Shown here one piece after another: positions 1 through 8,848 of a stretch of DNA of 64,000 nt; position 1 is the stretch's first letter; every line of letters starts with the position of its first letter. The notes under the pieces are model-generated. The model saw only the letters and a program-made list of their open reading frames with translations. It searched no databases and had not been told where the DNA came from. The position numbers and the translations under genes were made by a program. The stretch is from Pseudomonadales bacterium (GTDB lineage Bacteria; Pseudomonadota; Gammaproteobacteria; Pseudomonadales; Azotimanducaceae): NCBI GenBank assembly GCA_012103505.1, contig WLWP01000001.1, forward strand, positions 4,216,001 through 4,280,000, written 5' to 3'.

Positions 1-139
1 CCCGTATAGCCGCTAAGAAGGCGCCGATCTGGGCAGGCGTCGCCTCACCCGACATAATCAATTGAAAGACGTCTTGTGTTTGCGCCTGGTCGAGGTTGTT
101 TCCCTCGACGAGTACGGCGAGTGCATCTTGGATATTCAT
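1..139 (-). CDS. trpD: anthranilate phosphoribosyltransferase, N-terminal part (cut by window edge)
   Basis: The first 46 codons read MNIQDALAVLVEG and continue into an ATPAQIGAFL segment, which is the conserved N-terminal helical region of TrpD. TrpD transfers phosphoribose to anthranilate in tryptophan synthesis. The start ATG lies 5 bases after a strong GGAGGA ribosome-binding site (145-150, minus strand). The gene follows trpG by 34 bases and is transcribed with it. Only the N-terminus is visible, because the gene runs off the left edge. Confidence 0.85.
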   Translation of the reverse strand, partial: MNIQDALAVLVEGNNLDQAQTQDVFQLIMSGEATPAQIGAFLAAIR

Positions 140-173
140 AGTTTTCCTCCGAGGTGATCAGCTTAAGCTGAAT

Positions 174-749
174 CTAGGCGCTGATGAAATTTTTGAGCAG
201 ATCGTGGCCGGTGTTTGTCATGATGGATTCGGGATGAAATTGCACGCCCTCAATTTCGAATTCGCGATGACGGAACCCCATGATCTCGTGTACCTCACCC
301 TCGTTCTCAGTCCATGCGGTGACCTCTAGACAGTCCGGGAGAGAACTCCCCTCGACTACAAGAGAGTGATATCGAGTGGCGTCAAAGGGATTTGGCAGGT
401 TGGCGAAAACACCGAGGTTGTTGTGATGCATTGGTGACATCTTGCCATGCATCACTTCGTCAGCGCGGATGACATTTCCTCCGAACGCCTGACCGATACT
501 TTGGTGGCCAAGGCAGATGCCGAGGATTGGGATTTGACCAGCGAACTCCTTAACAACAGCGAGCGAGATACCAGCCTCGTTGGGCGTGCAGGGTCCGGGT
601 GAGATGACAATTTTTTCAGGGCGTGCTTTTTCAATCTCGGCAAGTTTTAACTCATCATTTCTATATACCTCGACGTCGGCGCCGAGTTCAGACAGGTATT
701 GAACGATGTTGTAGGTAAAGGAGTCGTAGTTGTCGATCATTAAAATCAT
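174..749 (-). CDS. trpG: anthranilate synthase component II, glutamine amidotransferase
   Basis: This 191-residue class I glutamine amidotransferase supplies ammonia to TrpE for anthranilate formation. The catalytic triad is visible: Cys79 in GICLGHQ, and His172 and Glu174 in FHPES. The N-terminus [14 protein letters not shown] is the family signature and the length is normal for a stand-alone TrpG or PabA. It is not fused to trpD. Because trpD follows directly, TrpG is more likely than PabA, although the same subunit often serves both TrpE and PabB. A 46-base gap separates it from the VOC gene upstream. Confidence 0.93.
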   Translation of the reverse strand: MILMIDNYDSFTYNIVQYLSELGADVEVYRNDELKLAEIEKARPEKIVISPGPCTPNEAGISLAVVKEFAGQIPILGICLGHQSIGQAFGGNVIRADEVMHGKMSPMHHNNLGVFANLPNPFDATRYHSLVVEGSSLPDCLEVTAWTENEGEVHEIMGFRHREFEIEGVQFHPESIMTNTGHDLLKNFISA

Positions 750-795
750 GGTGAATTCTCGTTAACTAAATTTGAATTGGATGGGAAGTTGCGCG

Positions 796-1317
796 TTATA
801 GGTAACGCAGGAGTTGTTCGCCTCGCCAACCAAGACTTGCCGTTTTCACCATGTCATAGAACCCCAATAGAGCGTCGGCACGCTCATAGACTTCGATAAA
901 ATGTCCGAGAGACTCGACCGCATCAACAAATGCGAACTCAGTACCACCGGTTGTTTCAGCAATGGTTGCGACCTCAAACCCCGCACTTCGATATGCGGCG
1001 TACGCTTCTTGCTGGTCTGGAACGATCGTTGCGAGGTGGTGCAACCCTGTCTCACCAGGTTGGTAGAGGTCACGAAAAGGTGAGGGTCCGATTGACTCCT
1101 GTTGGACGAGTTCCAACATGACGTTACCCCACTGGCCATACGCAGAGGAGTGGATAAAGAGACAAGACACTCCTCGATGGACAGCTCGGCGGAGCTCAAT
1201 GTCCTTCACTACAAAAAATGGCCCGGCGCCGACTGTTTTATGCATTTTTTCTGCAGCAACTTCGATGTCAGCAACGAAGTACGCGATTTGCGCGACCGGA
1301 TAATTGGGAACGGTCAT
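796..1317 (-). CDS. VOC (glyoxalase/dioxygenase fold) family protein
   Basis: This 173-residue protein has two beta-alpha-beta-beta-beta half-modules typical of the vicinal oxygen chelate fold. Candidate metal ligands are Gln10, Glu69, His93 or His94 (in GLHHLA) and Glu142 (in HFIEVYE), so it is probably a metalloenzyme. The substrate cannot be told: glyoxalase-like lyase, epimerase and dioxygenase activities all occur in this superfamily. Its ATG overlaps the TGA of the ion-channel gene by 4 bases (ATGA), which implies translational coupling. It lies between trpE and trpG but has no known role in tryptophan synthesis. Confidence 0.75.
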   Translation of the reverse strand: MTVPNYPVAQIAYFVADIEVAAEKMHKTVGAGPFFVVKDIELRRAVHRGVSCLFIHSSAYGQWGNVMLELVQQESIGPSPFRDLYQPGETGLHHLATIVPDQQEAYAAYRSAGFEVATIAETTGGTEFAFVDAVESLGHFIEVYERADALLGFYDMVKTASLGWRGEQLLRYL

Positions 1318-2117
1318 TCTCGATCTAGCCTTTCAAGTTTAGATCGCATCCGAGTGAGAACTGCTTGTGTTTCTCGGAGTTCTTTCAATATATCGTCTGA
1401 GGTCGGTGGCAAAGTGAGGTCGGCCAATCTTTCTGCCTTCGCTTCATCAAGATTGTTTATGACTACGGCTATAAACAAGTTTACGACCACAAATGTGCCC
1501 AGGATTACAAAGCTAACAAAGTACGGCCATGCCAATGGTCCTACCTCCATGGCGGCATACATGATATCGGTCCAGTCTTCTAAGGTGACGATTCGGAACA
1601 AGGTTAACAATGAAATTCCAAGTGTGCGCCAGTGGGTTGGATCGATCTCGTTGAAGAGATGGAACCCGGCGACGGCATAGATATAGAAAATAATCGACAT
1701 CAGAGCGATTACATTTGCCATGCTCGGAATGGACCTAACAAGCGTCTCAACAATTAGGCGGAGCTCTGGGAGGGTCGAAATCAATCGCAAGACACGTAAC
1801 AAACGTGCCAGGCGTGCCAGCATTGCGAGTTGTCCAGTTGCAGGAAGCAAACTGATAACGATGATGCTGAAATCAAAAATGTTCCAGCTATTCTTGAAAT
1901 AGCGCAATGGTTTTGGCGATTCAGCGATTATCTTGATCGCTGCTTCGACAATAAAAATGGTTAGAAATAGATAGTTACCAATCTCGAACAACCATCCAAA
2001 TTGATTATGAAGCGTCTCTGACGTATCTAAACCGATCACAATTGCGTTCAAGACTATGACACCCGTGATTGAGTGGTTGAACCAATTGCTAGCGACGATG
2101 TGTTTAGCCCAAGGCAT
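1314..2117 (-). CDS. single-domain voltage-gated cation channel (BacNav type) with an acidic selectivity filter
   Basis: This 267-residue ion transport protein has six transmembrane segments. S4 carries four arginines every third residue (102, 105, 108, 111). The pore loop reads TLEDWTD at about 178-184, and the C-terminal tail (about 243-265) looks like the tetramerising coiled coil of bacterial sodium channels. Known BacNav channels carry TLESW filters, and engineered calcium-selective CavAb carries TLDDWSD, so calcium permeation is plausible here (inference). I chose the ATG at 2117 because AAGGA lies 8 bases upstream. A longer reading frame from 2231 would overlap trpE by 88 bases. The stop overlaps the VOC start. 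Confidence 0.85.
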   Translation of the reverse strand: MPWAKHIVASNWFNHSITGVIVLNAIVIGLDTSETLHNQFGWLFEIGNYLFLTIFIVEAAIKIIAESPKPLRYFKNSWNIFDFSIIVISLLPATGQLAMLARLARLLRVLRLISTLPELRLIVETLVRSIPSMANVIALMSIIFYIYAVAGFHLFNEIDPTHWRTLGISLLTLFRIVTLEDWTDIMYAAMEVGPLAWPYFVSFVILGTFVVVNLFIAVVINNLDEAKAERLADLTLPPTSDDILKELRETQAVLTRMRSKLERLDRE

Positions 2118-2143
2118 GCCTACAGTCCTTCCTTCTTTGGCGA

Positions 2144-3619
2144 TTAGTTGTTCGAAAGATCGGCGAATTGGTTCTCCGCTAACGCCGCTGCCCGGAATAT
2201 GGCACGTCCTTTGTTCATGCTTTCTTTCCATTCGAGGCGCGGCACTGAATCAGCAACGATGCCGCCCCCTGCCTCGATGTAGAGTTTGCCGTCTTTGACA
2301 ACGGCCGTGCGGATAGCAATCGCTGTATCCATGTTGCCGTTCCAAGCAAGATAGCCAACAGCGCCGCCGTATATCCCACGTTTAACCGGTTCCAGCTCAT
2401 CAATGATTTCCATCGCGCGAACCTTTGGAGCACCGGATAGCGTGCCCACGGGGAGGGTGGCTCTCAGAAGGTCCATAGCGGAGAGACCGTCTTTGATTTG
2501 TCCTTCCACATTTGAAGAGATGTGCATAACGTGGCTGTATCGTTCGATCGCGAACTTCTCTGTAACTTCTACAGAGCCAGTCTCAGCCACCTTGCCTACA
2601 TCGTTGCGACCGAGGTCGATCAGCATCAAGTGCTCAGCGACTTCTTTGGGATCTGCGAGCAGTTCCTCTTCGAGCGCCTGATCTTCCTCGTCTGTATAAC
2701 CTCGTCGTCTGGTCCCCGCTAACGGCCGATTCGTTATTTTGCCGTCCTCTAGACGCGCTAATATTTCCGGTGATGAACTGACGATTTGAAATTCACCGAG
2801 ATTCATAAAGTACATATAGGGTGACGGATTCAGACTCCGAAGCGCTCTATACAGATTGATCGAGGGTGAGGCGAATGGTATCGACATTCGCTGTGCTAGG
2901 ACGACTTGCATCGCGTCACCTGCCCGGGTGTATTCCTTGATTCGCTCAACCGCCGCCTTAAATTCTGCTTCGCCAAATTCCGAAACAAAGTCAGACTCTT
3001 CGATCTTTTGGTTCGCTTGTGAGGAAGGAATATTCGGTGGCGCAGCGTTGGCGAGTTTGCGAGCTCGAGCTGCAAGTTTTTCTTTTGCATCTTGCTCTGC
3101 GCCTACGACGTCGGGATCGATGAGCGTGATGAGTTGCATGCGCCCTTTGACGTTATCGAAGATAACGACGTCTTCGCTCACCATGAGCATGATGTCCGGT
3201 GTACCCATGGCATCGGGTGGTGTTGAGTGTTGTAGACGTTTTTCGACGTAGCGGACCGTGTCGTAGCCAAAATAGCCGACCAACCCACCGTAGAATCTTG
3301 GCAGAGAGTCGTCATGTTGAACGTCGAAACGGGCTTGAAATTGTTCTATGAATAGCAAGGGGTCGTCTGTTTCTAACGACTCAACGACTTGCCCTTCATG
3401 TGTCACCGTTATGGACTGACCCCGAACCGTAAGAATCGTTCGAGCGGGAAGTCCGATGATTGAGTAGCGACCCCATTTTTCCCCGCCTTGCGAGCTTTCG
3501 AGTAGGTAGGAGTAAGGGCCGTCGGCAAGTTTGAGGTAAACAGACAGCGGTGTGTCGAGGTCAGCGAGGGTTTCATAGACTACGGGAACGCGCTTATACG
3601 TTGGGTTGGAATCAGTCAT
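2144..3619 (-). CDS. trpE: anthranilate synthase component I
   Basis: This 491-residue chorismate-utilising enzyme makes anthranilate from chorismate with ammonia supplied by TrpG. An LLES motif at residues 39-42 matches the tryptophan feedback-binding motif, which favours TrpE over PabB. The C-terminal catalytic half contains [25 protein letters not shown] and [10 protein letters not shown], all typical of the family. The order rpe-gph-trpE is common in Pseudomonas-like gammaproteobacteria. No clear Trp-rich leader peptide was found in the 216 bases upstream. Confidence 0.95.
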   Translation of the reverse strand: MTDSNPTYKRVPVVYETLADLDTPLSVYLKLADGPYSYLLESSQGGEKWGRYSIIGLPARTILTVRGQSITVTHEGQVVESLETDDPLLFIEQFQARFDVQHDDSLPRFYGGLVGYFGYDTVRYVEKRLQHSTPPDAMGTPDIMLMVSEDVVIFDNVKGRMQLITLIDPDVVGAEQDAKEKLAARARKLANAAPPNIPSSQANQKIEESDFVSEFGEAEFKAAVERIKEYTRAGDAMQVVLAQRMSIPFASPSINLYRALRSLNPSPYMYFMNLGEFQIVSSSPEILARLEDGKITNRPLAGTRRRGYTDEEDQALEEELLADPKEVAEHLMLIDLGRNDVGKVAETGSVEVTEKFAIERYSHVMHISSNVEGQIKDGLSAMDLLRATLPVGTLSGAPKVRAMEIIDELEPVKRGIYGGAVGYLAWNGNMDTAIAIRTAVVKDGKLYIEAGGGIVADSVPRLEWKESMNKGRAIFRAAALAENQFADLSNN

Positions 3620-3835
3620 GTCGGGCCTTTGGGGAGAGTTCAGGAAACGGTGTTTTGGGTAGGCACGGGAGTGCCAAGCGATTTGCTATCGCCATCCACC
3701 GCTGAAGCAGCATAGTCGGATTTTCGAAATCATGTCCAACATAACGTGTCGTTTTTGTCCGTAGTTGTTCTGACAAGTTAGAGGTGCGAAGACTAGCATG
3801 GGCTCGATAGTTTGTGGAAGTGCACGGTTTGCGCC

Positions 3836-4501
3836 CTAGAGAAGTTCCTCAAACTTATCGAGTACTGCGTTCGCACCAAGAGTTTCCACGTCGACGCCAT
3901 GATTGTAACCGTCGCGCATACACACAACGGGTATGTTGGCAGCGTGCGCTGCTTTAACGTCGGTCTCTGAGTCTCCCACAAACAAGGCGTTTGATCTTGC
4001 CACCCGGAGCTGGGCGAGACAGAGATCGACTGGGTCCGACGCAGGCTTTGGTTTTGCCGCCGAGTCGCCACAAACAATTGTTTCAAACCAACCTGTCATC
4101 TTGAGTTCTTCCAGTAACGGCAAGCTCAAGGCGGTGAGCTTGTTTGTAACGACAGCTAGTTTCGATCCGCGCCTTTGTAATTCTTTGAGCGTCTCTATGA
4201 CACCACTATATGGTTCGCTGTAGTCAGCAAGATGGTTAGCGTAGTAACTCAGAAATGTGGCAACCATGTCTTCGAGTTCTACCGGGTCAGAATGCTTGTG
4301 GTAGATGAGTGACTCGTTGACGAGGGCGCGGACGCCATGACCTATCCAGTGCCGGGTCAAGCTGATGTCTACTTCTTCAAAGGAGTGCTCGTTCAAGGTG
4401 TGATTCAGAGCGATGTGAATGTCGGGGACGGTGTCGACTAACGTGCCGTCTAGATCAAAGAGGTAAGCACCGTACGTGCGGTGCCAAGTTGTGTCTGGCA
4501 T
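3836..4501 (-). CDS. gph: phosphoglycolate phosphatase (HAD family)
   Basis: This 221-residue HAD-superfamily hydrolase has nucleophile Asp16 and acid/base Asp18 in FDLDGTLVDT. Motif II is VVTNK and the motif III/IV region includes FVGDSETDVKAA. It removes phosphate from 2-phosphoglycolate, a by-product of DNA end repair and of metabolism. Its ATG is 3 bases from the rpe stop, so the two are one transcription unit, as in many gammaproteobacteria. Related HAD phosphatases (for example MupP-type) cannot be fully excluded, but the rpe-gph-trpE order favours Gph. Confidence 0.85.
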   Translation of the reverse strand: MPDTTWHRTYGAYLFDLDGTLVDTVPDIHIALNHTLNEHSFEEVDISLTRHWIGHGVRALVNESLIYHKHSDPVELEDMVATFLSYYANHLADYSEPYSGVIETLKELQRRGSKLAVVTNKLTALSLPLLEELKMTGWFETIVCGDSAAKPKPASDPVDLCLAQLRVARSNALFVGDSETDVKAAHAANIPVVCMRDGYNHGVDVETLGANAVLDKFEELL

Positions 4502-4504
4502 AAA

Positions 4505-5176
4505 CTAAGTGGTGGCAGAACTGATCGCGTTCCGCAAATCTGCGATTGTCTTGGCGTAATCATCGGTGCCGAAAATTGCTGTACCGGCAACAAAGGTATC
4601 GGCGCCAGCCGCTGCAACTTGCCCGATGTTGTTAACTTTAACACCGCCGTCGATCTGTAGGCGTATATTGCGCCCGCTAGCGTCGATGAGCTCTCTCGCG
4701 TGTGCCAGTTTATCGAGCGATGAGTTGATGAAAGATTGGCCACCAAAGCCTGGATTTACCGACATGATGAGGATGAGGTCGAGTAGGTGGATAACTTCCT
4801 CGAGGATGCTTAATGGCGTGGCCGGATTAAACACGAGACCGACCTTGGCACCACTTTCGGCAATGAGACTTAAGGTACGGTGTAAGTGTTCGGTTGATTC
4901 CGGGTGGATCGTAATGTAGTCAGCGCCCGCTGTGGCGAAGTCGCCGATTAAACGGTCGACTGGCTTCACCATTAAATGCACATCGACTACCGCGTCGATA
5001 CCCGCCTTACGCAAGGACTCAAGTACTAATGGGCCGATGCTCAAGTTGGGGACGTAGTGATTGTCCATCACGTCGAAATGAATGGTGTTTGCACCGGCGG
5101 ACAGAACCGCTCGCACTTCATCGCCTAGACGAGAAAAGTCGGCTGCTAAAATCGAAGGTGAAATCCAAGGCTCCAT
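4505..5176 (-). CDS. rpe: ribulose-phosphate 3-epimerase
   Basis: This 223-residue TIM-barrel enzyme of the pentose phosphate pathway interconverts ribulose 5-phosphate and xylulose 5-phosphate. Metal ligands are visible as His33 and Asp35 in HFDVMD, His in VDVHLMV and Asp in QIDGGV. The phosphate-binding [10 protein letters not shown] motif is intact. It is the first gene of the rpe-gph unit. The length matches the family. Confidence 0.95.
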   Translation of the reverse strand: MEPWISPSILAADFSRLGDEVRAVLSAGANTIHFDVMDNHYVPNLSIGPLVLESLRKAGIDAVVDVHLMVKPVDRLIGDFATAGADYITIHPESTEHLHRTLSLIAESGAKVGLVFNPATPLSILEEVIHLLDLILIMSVNPGFGGQSFINSSLDKLAHARELIDASGRNIRLQIDGGVKVNNIGQVAAAGADTFVAGTAIFGTDDYAKTIADLRNAISSATT

Positions 5177-5212
5177 AGGGTGCGAATTGTACCCACCTTA
5201 CTTAGCCGGGTC

Positions 5213-6100
5213 TCAGTTTTGTTGCGCTTCAATGAGCTCCAACGCTTCTCGAAGTATGACCATCTGTCGTGTCGCCGCTAAAACTTTGGATTCGGAGGCA
5301 TTAGGGGGGAGCTTGTCAGGGTGAGTTTTGCTGATGAGTTTCCGGTAGGCTTTTTTGGCCCCAGAGGCGGAACTGCCTGCCGGGATCCCGAGTGTCGTGA
5401 AAGCTGCGGCCAGAGCAGATTTTTCGGGTTTGTTGGCAGAAGGCTGACTACTCCTACGCTCTTGTTTTCGTGTTTTTTGGCGACTATACGTGTTGTGTTC
5501 TGAAGCGTTTGGACGCGTCTGCAGCGCGGCGCCAAACTCCTTGGCGACGAATCCGGGTGACACGTTCAAGAACCCGGCCAGGCGCACTGTTGCCGCGAGG
5601 GCGTGATCATTGGGAGATATGGCTGTAATGGCGCACATAGCATGAACCATGAACTGTGCTGTGTTGGAGTTCCCTGAAGTCGGGAGCTTTGCTGCCAATT
5701 TCCGAAAATCGAATTGAGCGGATTTACCAGAGTTGAATGTGGTAATGGCCGCCTTTCTTTGCGCCGTAGATAGACTCAGTGCACGCATAAAGCTCTCAGC
5801 TTTTTTTACGTGCCTTGGGAGTACGGCGCCGCCTTGTTTGGCCAGATGGCCAAGTGCTGCAAAAAGGTATTGCTGGTTCAGATCAAGCGTTGTTGAAGAG
5901 CGGTTGCCACGGGCTTTGCTCGGAGCTTTGACGGGCGCTGGTGTTTGCCGCGCAGCCCAGATATCGAACATGTGGCCGACTGCGATGCCAACGATGATTG
6001 CCGCAGAAAGTGCCACGTGATTGTAAGGGGCGAAAATGAAGGCAGACGTGAAACCCACGGCTTTGCCGAACCATTGATTGTAGAGCAGTTCCGTACGCAT
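5213..6100 (-). CDS. djlA: DjlA-like membrane co-chaperone (TerB-like plus C-terminal J domain)
   Basis: This 295-residue protein has an N-terminal membrane segment ending in GIAVGHMFDIW, matching the DjlA transmembrane pattern. A helical TerB-like middle (about 80-190) follows, then a basic linker. A C-terminal J domain carries the HPD motif in KTHPDKLPP. J domains stimulate the ATPase of DnaK-type Hsp70s, so the protein probably recruits DnaK to the inner membrane. In E. coli DjlA affects capsule synthesis through the Rcs system, but no rcs gene is visible here. It is tandem to, but 36 bases away from, rpe. Confidence 0.8.
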   Translation of the reverse strand: MRTELLYNQWFGKAVGFTSAFIFAPYNHVALSAAIIVGIAVGHMFDIWAARQTPAPVKAPSKARGNRSSTTLDLNQQYLFAALGHLAKQGGAVLPRHVKKAESFMRALSLSTAQRKAAITTFNSGKSAQFDFRKLAAKLPTSGNSNTAQFMVHAMCAITAISPNDHALAATVRLAGFLNVSPGFVAKEFGAALQTRPNASEHNTYSRQKTRKQERRSSQPSANKPEKSALAAAFTTLGIPAGSSASGAKKAYRKLISKTHPDKLPPNASESKVLAATRQMVILREALELIEAQQN

Positions 6101-6156
6101 TCCTTAAGCATAGTTAACCTATGGTGGTTTGCGAGACGCGGCCCCAATCTAAAATT

Positions 6157-8103
6157 CTAAGGCTTCAAATGTTCTGCGAGAAAGCTATCCATCTCGCCGA
6201 AGAGTTGTTCCCGCTGGCTTTTGTAGCTGAGGAAGTGATCGCCGATGGGTTGTTCGACATAGCGGAAGTTCTTGCCGTGTTGAGCCAGGGCATTCGCGAG
6301 TCTTCTACTTTGGCGCACGCGGACCACCGTGTCTTGGACGCCATGCACGAGGAGGATTGGCGTATCAATGTCTTGCACTTGGGCAAGTGGTGAATTGGCT
6401 GCCAAATTCTTACTTGATTGGATACGTTCTCTATTTCGTTTCTTCAGATCAAAGAAGGCGGTGCGTTCGACCATTTTCTTTAGATCAGCAATTCCAGCCA
6501 TGCTGACCGCGCATTTAATCTGTTCGTTAAATTTAAATGTGCTGACGAGTGCTGAGTAGCCTCCGTAGCTCGCGCCAACCATACAAACGCGGTCTGGGTC
6601 CGCAAGTCCCTGATCGACGAGCGAATATAAGCCGTCGATCAAATCCTCCTGCATCTTCAAGCCCCACTGGCGGTAACCGGCTTGCATAAATGCCTCGCCG
6701 TAGCCGACAGAACCGCGATAGTTGGGTTTTAGTACGGCATAGCCCGCGTCAACTAAAAACTGTGTCCATGGATCAAACTCCGCGGAATCTCGTGCATATG
6801 GACCCCCGTGAGGTAAGAGCACAGTGGCATAAGGTGGCGGACCTTGAGGCGTGGCAACATAGGCAGGAATCTTTGTACCGTCGCGCGAGGTATATTGCAT
6901 AGGTGCGAGATCGACTACAGCCTCGTCTTTGAGTTGTGGATAACTGTGGCCGACAAGATCGAGTGAATCTGTTTCGAGGTTGTAAATATAGTATCTCGGG
7001 CTGATGCCACCGTAGGTGTAAACGAGCATTTTTTTGTAGGCCGCGTCTGTGGCCAACAATCTAAAGTACTTGCCCGGTAGCTCGTCCTCGATGTGGTTGA
7101 CCAAGCGCTCCATTTCGTCATCAAACCATTCGAAATTTGGATGATGATCGGTGTAGCCGACGCCGAGTGGCTCTCCCGTCTTCGGGTGCTGGAAGAGACC
7201 ACCAAAGATGTCATAACCAGGGTGTCGAAACACTTCTTCCGTGAGTTCACCGGTTTCGAGATTCAGCCGATAGATAGCGTGGCGGTCCTGACCGTTGGTC
7301 ATGCTGATGAAGGCATCCTTGCCGTCCGTGGTGAAGCCGACAGGTTGTGGTGGGATTTCGCTTTTGAAACCATTGCCAGATAAAGGTACGAGTCGGCGTC
7401 CGACGACATGATACAAAACAGGTGTTTCGTCGTATCGATAGCCGATCGCTAAGCGTACGGTGCCTTCGTGAGATGCATACCAACGTCTCACAAGACGCCT
7501 TGGTCGTTGGGTTCGAATTAGATCATTGTCATAGATGTTGAGCCGGTAGACGCTGGGACGATTAGGATGATCTCGATTGATCTGTACGAGAATATGAGAC
7601 GGATCGTCCCCCAACCAGTTAACAACACGGTCTTGCACTTGGGCATTCCAAACCGGAGGTGAGCCAAGCCTGTTTCGTGCTGGGCGAACCAGCTCGAGAC
7701 GTTCGGTACCATCGATGTTGATAGCGAACATGCGCGTTGCCGCGACGAAGCCCATGCGGGGAATCGATTGGTAGAAGCGCAAGGAGCAAACAATGCGTGT
7801 GTCATTAGCCCAACGACACCAATTTATTAGACCTGTCTCGTGACTCCCTTGGTAGAGCGTGAGATCAGAGTTGGTGGCGAGGTCACGTACAACCAAAGCG
7901 TATGCGTTTTCCTGCGCGCGAACCATTAGTAGGTGATTGCCGTCTCGAGAGAGATCTAGATCGTCAAATTGCGCTAGACCAGCGGTTGGATTAAGCCCAT
8001 AGGCTGACTTGGCCACGAGTAGACAGAAGAGCAAAAAGAGGAACCGTTTAGCCGAAAGCCTTAGAGTTCTCTCTGATCTGAACTTGAAAGTTTCGATAAG
8101 CAT
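6157..8103 (-). CDS. secreted prolyl-oligopeptidase-family (S9) peptidase
   Basis: This 648-residue protein has an N-terminal hydrophobic signal segment (about residues 19-36) ending near SAYG. A beta-propeller-like region comes next, then an alpha/beta-hydrolase catalytic domain. The catalytic triad is visible: Ser in GASYGGYS (about 513), Asp in HGVQDTVV (about 592) and His in IGDHFLSY (about 620). It resembles acyl-aminoacyl-peptidase and dipeptidyl-peptidase-like S9C enzymes, and is probably periplasmic or surface-exposed and degrades peptides. The exact cleavage preference cannot be read from sequence. Confidence 0.85.
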   Translation of the reverse strand: MLIETFKFRSERTLRLSAKRFLFLLFCLLVAKSAYGLNPTAGLAQFDDLDLSRDGNHLLMVRAQENAYALVVRDLATNSDLTLYQGSHETGLINWCRWANDTRIVCSLRFYQSIPRMGFVAATRMFAINIDGTERLELVRPARNRLGSPPVWNAQVQDRVVNWLGDDPSHILVQINRDHPNRPSVYRLNIYDNDLIRTQRPRRLVRRWYASHEGTVRLAIGYRYDETPVLYHVVGRRLVPLSGNGFKSEIPPQPVGFTTDGKDAFISMTNGQDRHAIYRLNLETGELTEEVFRHPGYDIFGGLFQHPKTGEPLGVGYTDHHPNFEWFDDEMERLVNHIEDELPGKYFRLLATDAAYKKMLVYTYGGISPRYYIYNLETDSLDLVGHSYPQLKDEAVVDLAPMQYTSRDGTKIPAYVATPQGPPPYATVLLPHGGPYARDSAEFDPWTQFLVDAGYAVLKPNYRGSVGYGEAFMQAGYRQWGLKMQEDLIDGLYSLVDQGLADPDRVCMVGASYGGYSALVSTFKFNEQIKCAVSMAGIADLKKMVERTAFFDLKKRNRERIQSSKNLAANSPLAQVQDIDTPILLVHGVQDTVVRVRQSRRLANALAQHGKNFRYVEQPIGDHFLSYKSQREQLFGEMDSFLAEHLKP

Positions 8104-8190
8104 ACTGACCGGCTCCCACAGTCAAAGTCAGCATAACGAGGAACTCAGTAAGGAAATACAGCCACGGAGGATTGTCCGACTTGGTGCGTG

Positions 8191-8841
8191 CTAGGCGTTG
8201 AGGCTGTTGTATTGCTCGACGGTGCCGATATCCAACCACGTCCCTGTAAAAAGATTGGCTCGCAGGTGTCCTTGATTAATCAGATCGAAATAGACGTCCC
8301 GTAGCGAAAACGCGCCTTCTCGTTGGTCATACAGCAGTTCTGGTCGCAATACGGCAATTCCGCAATAAACATAGCGAGTACCACGGGCTGTCACTTTGCC
8401 GTTGGCGTACTCAAAGTCGCCTCGATCACGCCATTTCGGCGTTGGTGTTAGAACGATTTGTGCTGGGGCTCCGTCATCTGGGAAGTTAGGCAGGTTGGCA
8501 AAGTCGAAGTCGGTCCATATGTCGCCATTCAAAATCGCGAACGGCCCATCACCTAAGAGGGGTAGGGCATGTTTAACGCCACCGCCCGTCTCCAATAGAT
8601 TCTGTTCATAGCTGTAGGAAATCGAGACCCCTAGGTCATGCCCCGCGCCGAGGTGAGCTTCGATTTGTTCGCCGAGGTGGTGCAAGTTGATGACGAGCTC
8701 GCTAAACCCGGCCCGAGCTAATGCTCGAATTTGCCACTCGATCAGTGGCTTGCCTTTAATTGGGAGCATTGGTTTCGGTGTGTGGTCGGTCAGTGGCGCC
8801 AAACGGGTCCCTCGTCCGGCGGCTAGGATCATGACTTTCAT
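8191..8841 (-). CDS. murU: N-acetylmuramate alpha-1-phosphate uridylyltransferase
   Basis: This 216-residue nucleotidyltransferase begins with MKVMILAAGRGTRLAPLT, and a Lys in TPKPMLPIKGKPL completes the sugar-nucleotide pyrophosphorylase signature. Next to an AmgK-type kinase it is best read as MurU, which makes UDP-MurNAc from MurNAc-1-phosphate. This peptidoglycan recycling route bypasses MurA and so also bypasses fosfomycin inhibition. The amgK stop is 7 bases upstream. A glucose- or mannose-1-phosphate transferase is less likely given this pairing and short length. Confidence 0.88.
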   Translation of the reverse strand: MKVMILAAGRGTRLAPLTDHTPKPMLPIKGKPLIEWQIRALARAGFSELVINLHHLGEQIEAHLGAGHDLGVSISYSYEQNLLETGGGVKHALPLLGDGPFAILNGDIWTDFDFANLPNFPDDGAPAQIVLTPTPKWRDRGDFEYANGKVTARGTRYVYCGIAVLRPELLYDQREGAFSLRDVYFDLINQGHLRANLFTGTWLDIGTVEQYNSLNA

Positions 8842-8848
8842 TCGATCT

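Noticed and set aside
1102..1680. 192-codon plus-strand open frame
   Set aside because: It is antisense to the well-supported VOC and channel genes and shows no protein-family motif.
3662..3675. Small hairpin GGCAC-GTGCC before trpE
   Set aside because: Only a 5-base stem and no following T-run on either strand; too weak to call a terminator.
3620..3835. Possible trp leader peptide and attenuator upstream of trpE
   Set aside because: Short minus-strand reading frames here contain at most one Trp codon and no terminator-like hairpin with a T-run was found.
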